64,000 bases of DNA. Origin: Anthoceros angustus. Taxonomy: Eukaryota > Streptophyta > Anthocerotopsida > Anthocerotales > Anthocerotaceae. The stretch covers positions 1,612,001 through 1,676,000 of the forward strand of contig MU008163.1 in assembly GCA_010909165.1 (NCBI GenBank), in the 5' to 3' direction. Below, piece by piece: positions 44,389-55,563 of this stretch; the stretch's first letter is position 1, and each line of letters begins with the position of its first letter. Under the pieces are notes generated by a model. That model saw only the letters and a list, made by a program, of their open reading frames with translations, was not told the DNA's origin and searched no databases. Position numbers and translations under genes: made by a program.

Positions 44389-45670
44389 TCAGCGAGCGGG
44401 AGCTGGAGCAGCGGAAGCAGCAGCGGAGTTGACAACGTGGCAGTTGGTCCTGATTTCACCCTGTGAGCCGGTGAGAACTCCCACGTTGCTGAGCTTGAAG
44501 ATGGAGGACTTGAACTGGGCGAAGAAGGCACGCTGGCTGAAGGCGAACTTGGTGACGAGGGGCTTGGTGCGGGGGTCGAAGAGGAGGTACTGGTCGGAGA
44601 CGAAGAAGCCCTTGCTGTTGAGCAGGTTGACGTAGTACTTGTTGTCGAACACGGTGGGCGACAGGGGGTCCATGTCCACTCGGAATGCGAGGTCGGCGCA
44701 CTCGGTCAGGAGCTCCTGCAGGTAGGCCGCGGGGATTGCTGGGTCCGCCTGGCCGGTCCCGTTGAAGTTGGTGAGCCTCCTCCTGACTGCGCCGCAAACG
44801 CCCTTCCCGATGGTGTGGGCGCCAGAGAGAGCCACAGCGTCCGGCGTCCCGAGCCCGATTCCGGCGAAGGAGGCCAGCACTCCGTCAACGAACAGGTTGG
44901 GGGAGGGGTTGTTGGTGATGGCCGGGCCCACGGCGCTGATCAAGCCATCCTTCCGGCCCAGGTACGTGGGGTAGAAGGGTGCGCCCCTCTGGATCCCAAT
45001 ACAGGAAGCATCAATCAGAAAAGATCCACGACAGAAGACAGGCAGCCCCGAAGGGTGTGAGAAAGGGTGGCCTGTTTTGGTTACCTTGACAATGGCGTCT
45101 CGGACACTGGTGACCAGGATGTCGGAACAGGAGACGGTTTCGGGGCAAACTGCCTCTAGTTGCTGCTTGATGTCGTCGATGATGTTGAATCCAAGTAGAG
45201 ACCTGTTGGGGAGCGCATCCCTTTCACCGCTGTTGGTGGGAGTGCTATCGATCATGATGGAGGAGTCGACCCCCTGTGATTTCCAGACACAGGCACCACA
45301 CATGGTGAGCAATGCCGAATCCGAAGAGCAGGCCGCCCTGGGCCTGCAGATGCCTTCAAGCCCGGGCCCACACAAGTGCTGGTCATGGCGACAGGATACA
45401 TACATTCACCACGGCATCGTGGAAGAGGAGACGGAGCAGGTGGGCAGCATTCTGGACATCCTGAGCCAGCCACTTGTCGATGTTCGTGCTCACGATCGAG
45501 TAGAACTGAGGGCACGACCGCTTGTAGAAGAGCGGGTTCAGGCCACGGGGAATGGATCCGGATCCGGGTGTTTTGCCACGCCCCTCTGCTACCGGAGCCA
45601 GCGCCGCACTCATCACCAGAAGCAGCAGGAACGAGAGGCCCACAGCTGCACGGTCCCGCACGCCCGCCAT
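44389..45670 (-). CDS. Class III peroxidase 2, 3 exons
   Basis: Secreted haem peroxidase, 351 aa, from exons 45670-45404, 45273-45085 and 44988-44389 (all GT-AG, phase 0). ATG 45670 opens a signal peptide (MAGVRDRAAVGLSFLLLLVM). Distal His is H84 in LLFHDA; the proximal site is [25 protein letters not shown] follows. Six family cysteines are kept (RSCPQF, AVCPET, VSCSDI, KGVC, TECADL, TNCHV). The FHDC/GCDAS pair is replaced by FHDA and GVDSS, as in peroxidase 1. Its exon 2 equals exons 2 plus 3 of peroxidase 1 (189 nt in both), so the intron at DALPNR is absent here. The C-terminus ends in a short Ala/Pro tail (AAASAAPAPAR). A complete, probably working gene, paralogous to the one at 25.3 kb. 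Upstream in-frame codons to 46072 lack a better start. Confidence 0.92.
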
Positions 45671-46829
45671 GACCCACAACCACCTTCTTCGATCTTGAGA
45701 TGAGCTGCTCAAACACCAACGCAAGGAGGCCGCAGCCAGGAAGCGGCAGTGGGAAGAAGCGTGAGGAATCGGAGGGTGGCGATGGAGAAGGCGGGAGACT
45801 GGAAGGCGGAGGGAGACGAACTCAGGGCTGGGGGAAGCAGGTGGATAACAGGCTTTTATGGGTCCGGAGGTCAGCGCGAGTCCGGGGGCGACCCAGTCCT
45901 CCCGGCGGCGTGACAAGGAGGAGAAGTTGCTGGCTTGGCCCAGGCGCCCGGATGAAAATAGCCTGCGCACTGTCGCATTTTGGCCTGCCTTCTCTGCTAC
46001 AGCAAATGGCCTCTTCAGGACACCTGTCTTTCGGGACTCGGGTTGACGCCTCCTCTTGTGCTCAACCGTCAAACGCGTCTGCTTCGGAACGACCCTTTAC
46101 TGTTGCTTTCGTCAAATGCTGTACGCAGGAATCCAACCGTGCAGCCGTGGCCAAGGCTTTTACTGTTGCCAACCGGTCACAAACTCACGCACATGGGGTT
46201 ATGACGGGGTCGGGACGGTTATGACGCAATCGGAATCCGTTTTGATTTTGTTTTGGGTGGGGGCCGCGCGGACGCGAGCCCCCGCGGTCACAAATTATGA
46301 CGTCTATTCTACCCGCAGGTAGATAGTGGAGCCGCACCGGCCGAAGTGCAATGGCGAATAGCGACCCCAGGTCATCGGCCTTCGTGATCACCGATAGGCC
46401 CCGCCCAGGTAAGTATGGATATCGGCCTGTGCCCCTGAGTTTAGTAGAGCTCTCTGGGGCTGGTAGATTTCACAGATAGTATGGGTTATTGTTTTCTGTA
46501 CGGCCGCCAGAGGTTATTCTTATTTAAAAGTACGGATTGATGTGAGGATCTGTTGTGCAACTTGCAGCGTGCAACTTGTGGATAAGCCAGTCGATCGAGC
46601 AGACTGACATTACCAGACAGCATGTGATATGATGATGCTCCGAGATATGAAGCATGTGATGATAAAGATGGCAGCAGTTGAGGAGGCGGGGGATACGGTT
46701 TTTCTTCACAGTGCACGGGACAGAGGTGGAGGAAAAGGCTCGTTGTTAAATATTAAACTCCAGGGCCTCTGAGCTTGCTGCTTACGTGAGGATTGGAGAA
46801 ACAATAAAATATGGTGGTGCCAGCTTCAG
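45671..46829. other. Promoter side of peroxidase 2 and 3' flank of PKP1
   Basis: GC-rich to 46.4 kb, then AT-rich. No gene, RNA or repeat recognised. The right end is the probable 3' UTR of the pyruvate kinase gene. Confidence 0.5.
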
Positions 46830-49334
46830 TCAGGGGACCCTGCGGACCTGGATTGACTGCAGCATCTCTGCTTGACAGGGCGGGGAGATGTCTGACACAG
46901 CAATGACCAGGTCTCCGGATTTTATCATCCCTCGGGCGATGAGCAAGGCAAAGGTTCGCTGAAGGCTGTCCTCCATGTCCTCTGAGAAATCCAGGCGGAA
47001 GGGGATGAGGCCCCATTGAATGTTGAGTCGGTGCCGGACACTCTTGGATTCGGTGAAGGCAAAAATGGGGCAGTCGGGACGACATCTGGAAAGGAGGGAG
47101 GCCATGTAGCCTCTCCTCGTGTACACGAAGATGGCGTCTACATCCAGCGTGTTGGCTGTGAAAGCCGGGCACAACTCGTCATCATCTGAAAGTAAACAGG
47201 ACAACGCATGGACAAACACTTTTGCTTGCGACTTTGGACTCACCCATTACGGCAGCTGAGGTGCATATTTGCTCCGAGACGCGTTCGGTCCATGTAGTCG
47301 ACAGTTCGGGAAGGTGGAGGGACTCGAAGTGCTTCTGTTCACGGCAGCTCTGCTCGATTCGGAGGCTTACTGTTCGGAGAACACTTAGTGCCTTCTCTGG
47401 GAAAAGACCCATTGCCGATTCTCCTGAGAGCATCAATGCGTCTGCACGCTGTCGAACCGCATCCGAGACATCGGCAACCTGACGCAAGTAGGACAACAGA
47501 AAATTACGAGTTACCACACCACTCGGCCAAGGGTCACCTTTGGCAAGTACCTTTGGAGCAGATGATGTTATGTAAGATACCTCAGCCCTAGTAGGTGTTG
47601 GGTATTCAATCATCGAGTCCAGAAGCTGTGAAGCCACAATCACAGGTTTGTTCAGCTCCCGGCATATCTGCACGATCTCTTGCTGTACGGAAGGAACCAG
47701 TTCCAGCGGAATCTGAGCTCCTAAATCTCCTCTTGCCACCATGGCTCCATCAGAAAATTGGATAATTTCTTCCAAGTTCCTTAGTGATTCGCCGCTTTCC
47801 AGTTTTGCAAAAACTCCGATGGACCTGCAGGTGAATGCTTGCAAGTTTGAGTGTCAGTCGTGTTGCTACAAGGAACCTACCAAGCACACAGCCACGACAA
47901 CTTTTACCCTTCTGCGGAGCGAGCAGCAATATAGCTTTTAAGATGCTTCACAACATCAGCTGACTTAACAAAAGAGATGGCAATGAAGTCGACTTTTTCA
48001 GCGATAGCGAAATCGATGTCCAGCCAGTCCTGGACAGACAAAAGCAACTTGAAAAGTCAAGCTCAAACGGGTCTCAAATCTCTCGGCAGCAGAATATCCC
48101 AGTGGCTTCGCAAGGGAGTTCCTGATAACCGTGACTAGACGGCACTTGAAGCCAAGCATGTCAAGTATGACGGCAACAGAAGGTCCAATCGGCAGACAAG
48201 GTAACCGGCAAGAAAAATGACCAGCAGAGATGTGTCACCGGATGCACGAGACCATACCTTGGATGACAATGTCGGAAGCATGTCATTTCGATCATGAACT
48301 AGATGGCCATTTCTCCAAAACGTCAGATTTGCTCTAGGTAAGAGCAAACCATGATCACTAACTCGGCACTTCACATCTGGTCCAATCTTATCAACCACTT
48401 CAAACCTCGCCATGCCGCCATCCACGACGACCTCGTCTCCAATAAGAACAGCTATCCATCACAGTACCATGCAGTTGTCACAACGACACCCCGCTCAGCT
48501 TTAACGGTGGATAACTGCACAACCAGAAAAGAAGTCCCATCTTTGACTGACGACTGTAGTGACGACAGCTTCTCACCTTCTGCAAATGCTTCATAATTTA
48601 CATAAATAGTTCGAGGAGAGGCTGTTTCCTGGCCACGGACTGTGAACGTCCACTCCTCCCCCTCCTGCAAGAAGGCACACCCACAATTCAATACTCACAA
48701 CCAGATGAGAAACAGCAAGGACAAGCAATAATGCAGTGGGCTGGGCAGCGGTGACCTCAGCTTTCGCAGATGACGCACCCCCCAAGTCTCCCATGTGAAT
48801 TTCGGTTCCTTCCGTGTCTACCATCACGGCAACCGAGTACCCCTTTTCGTCATTCAGCCTTCGAATTTTCTTGATTACCTCCCGATGCCACTCTCGAGTA
48901 CCATGGCACATATTCAGCCTAGCAACGTTCATGCCTCCTATAGCCAAAGCCTTCAGCTGCTCGAAACTACATGACGCAGGCCCAATTGTGCACACAAGCT
49001 TGGTCCTCCTGGTACTCCGGTAACCGTTCTCCCTCATCACCGCTTCCGCAACTGTGTCCACCTCAAGAGCTTCCAGAGTTGCAGCCTTAACAGGCCAGTG
49101 AGGCTCCTCCACCACGCCCGCCTTTTCAGGCTTCCCAAATCCCGCATCAGTGCCACCGACCCCGTCTTTGCGAGCCACTGCCGCAGGCTGCACAACGCGG
49201 CAGTTCGAGAAGCAGCCCCCTCGAGCTTTCTTCAAGGGAAACGAGCACAGGCTACTTCCAACTCCCTGGCCCGCCAATTCCCCGTGCAAGGAGGAGGCCG
49301 GAGGCACCAGTATGCTCATTCGTAGACACTCCAT
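46830..49334 (-). CDS. PKP1: Plastid pyruvate kinase alpha subunit, 7 exons
   Basis: Converts phosphoenolpyruvate and ADP to pyruvate and ATP in plastids, feeding fatty-acid synthesis; in angiosperms the alpha subunit works with beta subunits. Exons 49334-48756, 48664-48577, 48451-48258, 48029-47908, 47824-47581, 47478-47244 and 47185-46830 join in phase to 605 aa, close to the ~596 aa of the Arabidopsis protein. Residues 1 to ~90 are Ser/Ala/Arg-rich with few acids, like a transit peptide. Diagnostic words are [44 protein letters not shown] (alpha-type, where cytosolic enzymes have DTKGPEIR), [43 protein letters not shown] and [20 protein letters not shown]. The end reads [18 protein letters not shown], an eight-residue insertion (ISPPCQAE) relative to the usual VSDMLQSIQV. 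ATG 49334 was chosen; an ATG five codons later is equally possible. Confidence 0.93.
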
Positions 49335-50663
49335 CGCTCTCTCCGCCAACAACCCCGATGTTCCACCCGATCTGCTCTTCCTAACCGCACTCTAACATGC
49401 ACCGCTACTCCCCTCCCCTCACCTCACCTCACCTCACTGCTCAACCCTCAGCTTGAGCAGCTACAAACCAAACGAAGAAGCAGCAAGGCTTCACAACTGC
49501 AATCACATTTCACCACAAAATTGAAGCTACAATGCGGTGAGAACTAGGTCGGAAGCAGCCAATTGCCGAACAGACATCCAATGCACGAACCTTAGACTAC
49601 CGCTCAAAAGGGAACCAACAGTACTGTCAGAAGCCAGTCCATTCATCGCTCTTCATACCACACAAGACGCCAATCTGAGAAAGGAAACAACAAACCGCAA
49701 TCTTCCTCCTACATACATACCATTTCAGGCCCAAATTGCACATTGCACAGGTCACAGCTCCAGGCAATTTCATCCACAAGCGGTTACAACCCTACCTTTC
49801 TGGCGGTATCAAATCTGCTGAGCGGGAGACAGATCCATTTTCCAGGGTTCCATTGTCCAAGCACATTCTTGGCTTCCGCAATGTCCGATCCCGGAGAGCA
49901 GATCCTGAAGAGGAGCTGCCGGCCTCCAACATTTTGGCCAGAGACGGGAAATGGATCTTGCGTGACAGGGCGCTGCCACGTGGGATTGCGGCTGGCGCCA
50001 AGGCCACGTCGTCTGGTCCGCCCGTTGCCCTCTTGCCCTCTTGGACCTGGACGGGCGGATCGGCCACACGATGGCGGCGAAACCGTGGCGGCGAAACCGT
50101 GGCGGCGGAACTTCCTGTCTTCGCGGGCGGTTCTTCCCGCAATCGTGTCATCGGTTTCGCAAATTAGCCTCGGCTGATCTTTCGAGGTACGGAACCGCGG
50201 CATATATGTTTGCATGTTCCCCTCTAGTACGGTCGAAGAGATCGACGGAGGACCCGAGAAGCCGATGCTACCTAACTAGAAAAGGAGCTGAAACAAAAAA
50301 CGCTGATACCGAAAAGAATATTTATATTACGAACATAGATAGTTTTGTAAAATTTTCATGTCGATGCTCTCACATTGGAACCAGCATGCCCTCCAGGATT
50401 TGCGTGAACAAATTATATACTACTTGTATATATTATTATTTTATGTATTTGATATAAATTAATTATGATGAATATTTTTTACCTATATAATGTCTTGGTG
50501 TTCAAACATGTTGGTTGATTGATTCTTACGTGTTCTAAAGTTGTTTGATTCTTACGTCTTGGGTGGACATTGGGATGTGCTTTGTACAATGAAATATAAT
50601 TAATTCAAAAATAAATGTGTGCAATTCTTTACAGAATAACCTGCAATTCTAGTGTGTAGGGCA
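49335..50663. other. Intergenic; GC-rich to AT-rich boundary near 50.2 kb
   Basis: Includes the promoter and 5' UTR of PKP1 (TCACCTCACC repeats at 49416-49438). Several 120-144-codon frames overlap on both strands at 49.7-50.2 kb without family resemblance. Base composition switches sharply to AT-rich at about 50200. Confidence 0.5.
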
Positions 50664-51921
50664 ATGTTGAGTGATGGTAATCTTCTTCATAGATTATCTA
50701 TGAAGCTTTGGAAAAAATGGGTTCGATCTTACAGTCATGGAAGAGTGTTTTTGCTAACGATTGTAATTTCGATTCTTGCTATCCCTTTCATGCTGCATAA
50801 TTGTAGTAATGAGTTCCGTGCCAACTACAAAGCTTCTCCAATCTATCTCCGATATGTAGGTTTTTTTAGACCATTGTGGGGAACCCCTCCTAAACCTTTT
50901 GAGTATGTTGTTCATTTCTATGGAGAAGATTTGAGTCACGAGAAATTATGTCACTTGCATGGGTGGGCACCTCGTAGCAAACCAAGAAGGGTCTTTGATG
51001 CAATTTTGTTCGGCAATGAAGTGGATATTCTCGAGATAAGATTAAGAGAACTTCAAAATGAAGTAGACAGGTATTTTACATTCAATGTTTATCACTGTGG
51101 CTATTGTATACATGTTTCTAGTTTGACACTATGTTCTCACCAAATATTAATGCCTTATGTCATTTAGGTTTATAATAATGGAATCTCACACAACTTTCAC
51201 GGGTTTGCCCAAAAAGTTATATTTCGTGGACAATGAGGAGAGATATTCATTTGCAAAAAACCTTATTGCACACAATTCAACTTTGGGACACAAACTAGGA
51301 AAACATGAACATGCTTTTCACCAGGAGGATGAGCAAAGGGATGCAATAAATAGCTTATTGAAAGCAAATGGGATTGCAGATGGGGATCTATTGATCATGT
51401 CAGATGTGGATGAAATTCCTAGCAAACATACAATTAATTTGCTAAAATGGTGTGACGGAATTCCATCTGTACTGCATCTACAATTGAAAAATTATTTATA
51501 TTCATTTGAATTTCCACTTGATTATGGTTCTTGGAAGTCCTCTGCACATGTTTTTCAGTCTGGTAAGACATCGTATGGCTTACGTGAGAGACAGACTGAT
51601 GTAATATTAGCTGATGCTGGTTGGCATTGCAGTTTTTGTTTCAGACATATAGAGGACCTTCAATTTAAAATTAAAGCGTACAGTCATGCAGATAGACTAA
51701 AATATCATCCCCAGGTGCTTGATTCAACTCGCATACAAGAACATGTTTGCAATGGAGTTAACTTATTTGATAGCTTTCCTCAAGAGTATACCTATAGAGA
51801 TTTAATAGGTAAAATGGGTCCTCCCAATCCATCATATTCTGCGGTGAATTTACCTTCTTGGGTGTTGAAGAATGTAGATAAATTTAGTTTTCTTCTACCA
51901 AGGAATTGCATTCGACACTAG
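50664..51921 (+). CDS. GT17 family N-acetylglucosaminyltransferase-like, 2 exons
   Basis: Member of glycosyltransferase family 17, the family of beta-1,4-mannosyl-glycoprotein N-acetylglucosaminyltransferase (bisecting GlcNAc in animals; the plant substrate is unsettled). Exons 50664-51070 and 51168-51921 join at GACAG|GTTTATA in phase to 386 aa, the usual plant length. One hydrophobic span at residues ~28-44 (VFLLTIVISILAIPFML) predicts a type II Golgi protein. Landmarks are FDAILFGNEVDILEIRLREL, MESHTTFTGLPKKLYF, LLIMSDVDEIPS (DVD near residue 215, likely metal/nucleotide-sugar site) and AGWHCSFCFRHIEDL. Codons are strongly AT-biased, unlike the GC-rich genes on both sides, matching the AT-rich island around it. 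ATG 50664 is the first in-frame ATG; a second Met lies 12 codons on. Confidence 0.92.
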
Positions 51922-52269
51922 ATGCCAGTTTTGCAGTAAATGGTTTTCATTGTCTTTTCAATTTGATGAATTATTATCATAAAATTTATTTATGAAAGAG
52001 AAATGAGTGATATTATATGGTGAAACAACATAGAAGATGTTGTATTTTCAAAGTCGTGGATTACAAAGAATAACAGGAAGAAGTCATTTGAAACAAAGAA
52101 CAACAGAACTCTAGCTCGCACGTTAACGCACATAACTTTTAAATGCCTTATTAATACAGGAGAACTTCAAATTGAATTAGGTCAAAAGAAAAGTATAACT
52201 TTCTTTATGTAATTTGTAATCTTGAATTTATACCATGTTATACATATTGTGATTTGTCTTTCCAAAAAT

Positions 52270-53981
52270 TTAATCAACCTCTTCGATCACATACTCAGGT
52301 TTTTTATTGACTCTGTCTCTAAGCTTTTGGTCATCTTCCAAATTGGATCTTGAAGGACCTATATGAAGAGTTTCTTGAAGATCACTAATTGACCAAGGAT
52401 GCATTGCACTACAACGACTGTATGTCTTTACTTCTACAATCATCCAAGCCTTCGGATGTGGTTTATCAAAGCAAAATACATATCTCCCTGTATGCAATTG
52501 CATACGAAATGTTTGTGATCCCACATTATGAACCCATATGGATATAATAAGACTAACCATCTGTGGTAAAATTTTAGCTAATCCAGCCCTAGGATATTTG
52601 GGATACGCTATAAGAAAAGGACCTCCTTCACCAAGAATTCTTTGTATAATAACTGCTATTGTTTGATCATTGTACAACATTTCAAGAAATGGACCCCTTT
52701 CTCCTTCTACAACTCTATATGAAGTAGGTTGTTCATTAGCTCGGGTACAAGGAGGATCCAAAAACCCTTCTCTTGGATCTATAGCAAACATCCATGTCCA
52801 AACCACTTGTCTTCTTTCATTGATTCTTTCCATTGCCGCTCGTTCACCATAATATAAGGTGATTACAGATCGCTTATTTGTAAATCCAATATCCACTCCA
52901 TCTTCTAAAAGCTCTCTTACAATAAATGCACCTGTGAGGTAGAAAATCGACCTTGTGAGAATATTTTTAAATAAATCTCAGATATATTCTTAATGTGCTA
53001 TAAAATAATATTGAATATTATTAGCAGTTTTTCAAGATTATGATCAAAAAAGAATATGCTTAAAGAACCATTTTCATGTTTGTATGTCCAAATGTATTCG
53101 TTGTTTTCAAGTGGAGGATATATGCGATCATCTCCAGTAGCTTATATGCTTAAAAAACATCCACTTAACCACCTTCATGATCTTTTTCTCGGAACGGATA
53201 ATCATCATATGCACCCAACGCTTCAAAGAAAAAGTAAATATACAAAGATTCGGGTTTCGCTTGACAACTTATGTATATATCTTTTTCTCCATAGTTTAAA
53301 ATATGGTCTTCCTCAAGTGCATTACCGTATCCATATGTATAACCTCTTAGTATGTAATCCTCCAGATAAAATTTTATCAATTGTGATAAAATATTTTCTA
53401 CCGCATCTTTTAAATTTATATTATTTTTGAAATTAAAAGGATGTACAAGAGACCACCTCTTACCTGCAAACACATAGTACTTAACCTGCAACACAATTAT
53501 TTTTTTGTAAGTTTATATGTAAGTCACATAATAGTCTGGTTATTTTACTATTTGTTTTAAGTAAATACCTCTCTTGTATCCGGACGCAATTCACGCCATA
53601 TAGTACTAGGATCTACGGACCATTTAGTATCAAGAATCAATCGAGGATCGCTCCGTGTGGTGCTTTGATGTTTTTTTAAGACCATAGCCCCTATGGAATA
53701 CCAATGAAGATTAGTATTTTAATCTTTACCAAAATAAGTTCATATGTAGATTATAAAATTATAACCTCGCATTAGTCGACAATACACTTAATTTATATAT
53801 CTATGTATTGTATTAAGATTATGGTCATAGAATCAGTTAGAATACCTCGAGGCCAAGGTCGTAAAATAGGATAACTTGGTTGTTCGCCTGTCACATGATG
53901 AGTTAATCTCTTCAAAACATACTCCTTTAAGAACGGGACTTGTGCTGTATTCTGTAGCATATTTTCCCCATACTCTGACAT
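52270..53981 (-). CDS. Unrecognised 411-aa protein, 4 exons
   Basis: Exons 53981-53846, 53690-53569, 53485-53170 and 52931-52270 join in phase with GT-AG ends. The third donor is ambiguous by three bases (53170 or 53173). The start MSEYGENMLQ is the first ATG in frame; more 5' exons are possible. Visible pieces are RLILDTKWSVDPSTIWREL, KYYVFAGKRWSLVHPFNF, YILRGYTYGYGN, AFIVRELLEDG, RRQVVWTWMFAIDPREGF and HTGRYVFCFDKPHPK. No signal peptide, membrane span or catalytic motif is evident. The sequence is rich in aromatic and charged residues and free of repeats, so it looks like a folded protein rather than chance AT-rich frame. I do not recognise the family. Codon use is AT-rich like the GT17 neighbour. 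Confidence 0.55.
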
Positions 53982-54351
53982 TATATATGTCCTTATGAGT
54001 TCTTGAATTTGTTATTCTAAACTCCAAGTGAATATATAATATGTTTTAGAAAATTGTTAGAATATGTGTTTTATAAACTATTAGCTTGAGAAAGGTGGTG
54101 CAATTCTAAAAGTATATCCTTTTAGTTTTTTAAAATACACATAAACTCAATAATTTAGTCTTGAATCACAAGCCTAGATGGTGATTTATGGAATCTATAT
54201 TTCTATTATAGAACATAAAATTTCAATTATCATGTTAAATATGCCTAGTTCATATGTTGAGAGTCTTGCTGAAATCTATAAGTCAATCTACTAGCCAATC
54301 TATGTCCAAGTACTATATCAAAATTTCATTGAGAGGTATGCGTTGGTTTGA

Positions 54352-54747
54352 ATGATGATGAATATGTCAAATAAACATCCATCTACAATAATTCAAATTG
54401 ATGAACCTTTTGCTCTCAATCTTAATCCAAGTACCGAACAAGTTCCACCCCCTGATAGAATAATCACACATAGAACAAAATCACTGAGTAAGTACCTTTT
54501 CACAGATTTTTTAGTAAGATGGGATGCCATACCAGGAGAGACCCTAGAACGAGAAGACTGGATTTCATACTGGGATCTTATCATCAAATTTCCCAAAAGC
54601 CTGCTGGAAATATACACCAAAGAATTTGGTCAAGAAAACGTAAAAATAATGCCCCAATTTTACATGGGAAGAAAAATAGCACAAACTTGTTTGAATAATA
54701 CCACAACACCACCTAAGAAGAAAAATAAAGGAAGATTTCATAGATAG
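54352..54747 (+). CDS. 131-codon ORF with chromodomain-like stretch
   Basis: MMMNMSNKHP to a stop at 54747 in AT-rich DNA. The middle reads FTDFLVRWDAIPGETLERED and then WDLIIKFPKSLLEIY. That spacing resembles the FLV(K/R)W...P....T.E....L...F.. pattern of retrotransposon chromodomains at the end of Ty3/gypsy polyproteins. The tail is basic (PPKKKNKGRFHR). No integrase or reverse transcriptase lies upstream in the window, so this would be a detached tail or an unrelated small gene. Confidence 0.35.
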   Translation: MMMNMSNKHPSTIIQIDEPFALNLNPSTEQVPPPDRIITHRTKSLSKYLFTDFLVRWDAIPGETLEREDWISYWDLIIKFPKSLLEIYTKEFGQENVKIMPQFYMGRKIAQTCLNNTTTPPKKKNKGRFHR

Positions 54748-54749
54748 GA

Positions 54750-55100
54750 AAAATTTATCGTTTGAGAACTTCTTTTAAAAAAAAATGAACTTCTTTACAA
54801 AATATTACTTGTAAAGTACCCAGTGTCAATGTAACTTACTACAAGTTCAACTTACTATGGGTTCTTTAAGCTCATTTAGAACCTCCATCGGTGGGGTGGA
54901 GGGTGGAATGATCACCTACTTTGTTTCCTAAAATTGTTATAATATAATGATTAAAATAATGAAATAATTATTTATTATGACTACTATAGTTGATAATAAT
55001 AATAATAATAATAATTTATCAGAAATATGATAGTTAAAATAAAATAATTATTTTAATTTTATCTAAGAATATTTAAAATAATTATTTGGCCCCTTTGCCT
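54750..55100. other. AT-rich intergenic sequence
   Basis: Contains an (AAT)n microsatellite at 54994-55015. Nothing else recognised. Confidence 0.5.
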
Positions 55101-55129
55101 TCTTTAACATTCCATGTGTGTAGAGGCTA

Positions 55130-55322
55130 GCTTCTCCGGGCTATTCTGACCGTGATTAAGCATCCTGAGCTTAGATCGGTACTTAGATGGGGTGCTTAAA
55201 GGGAATGGATGCCCTTGGTGCAAGTAGCTTAGGCACACCATGGTACAAGTTGTCAAGTACCAAGTCCCATGACGGAAATCCGTCCTTAGTGGACTCAAAT
55301 AAAATTCTTCTTCTTCTTCTAT
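55130..55322 (+). mobile_element. Possible 5S rRNA-derived SINE
   Basis: Bases 55138-55215 resemble the internal-promoter half of plant 5S rRNA: GATTAAGC, CTGAGC, GGTACTTAGATGGGGTGC and AAAGGGAATGGAT stand in the order and approximate spacing of GTTAAGC, CTTGGGC, AGTACTAGGATGGGTGAC and CTGGGAAGTCC. A unique ~75-base body follows, then AATAAAATTCTTCTTCTTCTTCT (55300-55322), like the simple tail of a SINE. Similarity is imperfect and was judged by eye. Confidence 0.4.
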
Positions 55323-55346
55323 TCCCTCAGCTCACTGTTTAGAGTC

Positions 55347-55563
55347 GTGTGAAACTTTGCATCAATGTGAAAAGTCCTATTTTCTAATTTTCTCGTGTAG
55401 TTTCAAAGTCGTGTGAAACTTTGCATCAAATATGGGAAGTTTTATTTTCTAACTTGCTCGTGCAGCTGTTGGGCACATCAAGATGTTCTCGTCTTTGCAT
55501 CAAACATGGGAAATCCTATTTTCTAACTTGCTCGTGCAGCTGTTGGGCACATCAAGTTGTTCG
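55347..55563. repeat. ~75-bp tandem repeat, three copies
   Basis: Copies share CTTTGCATCAAA, ATGGGAA, TATTTTCTAACTTGCTCGTG and CAGCTGTTGGGCACATCAAG. The first copy lacks the last word. Confidence 0.8.

Noticed and set aside
49736-50215. Overlapping 143-144-codon ORFs upstream of the GT17 gene
   Set aside because: Three frames on both strands are open at once in GC-rich sequence; none has family resemblance or splice connection.
53466-53485. Tiny exon ending at GTGTTTGCAG|GTAAGAGG in the unknown gene
   Set aside because: A donor-like GTAAGA follows, but the downstream frame stays open for about 100 well-composed codons, so reading through is the better model.
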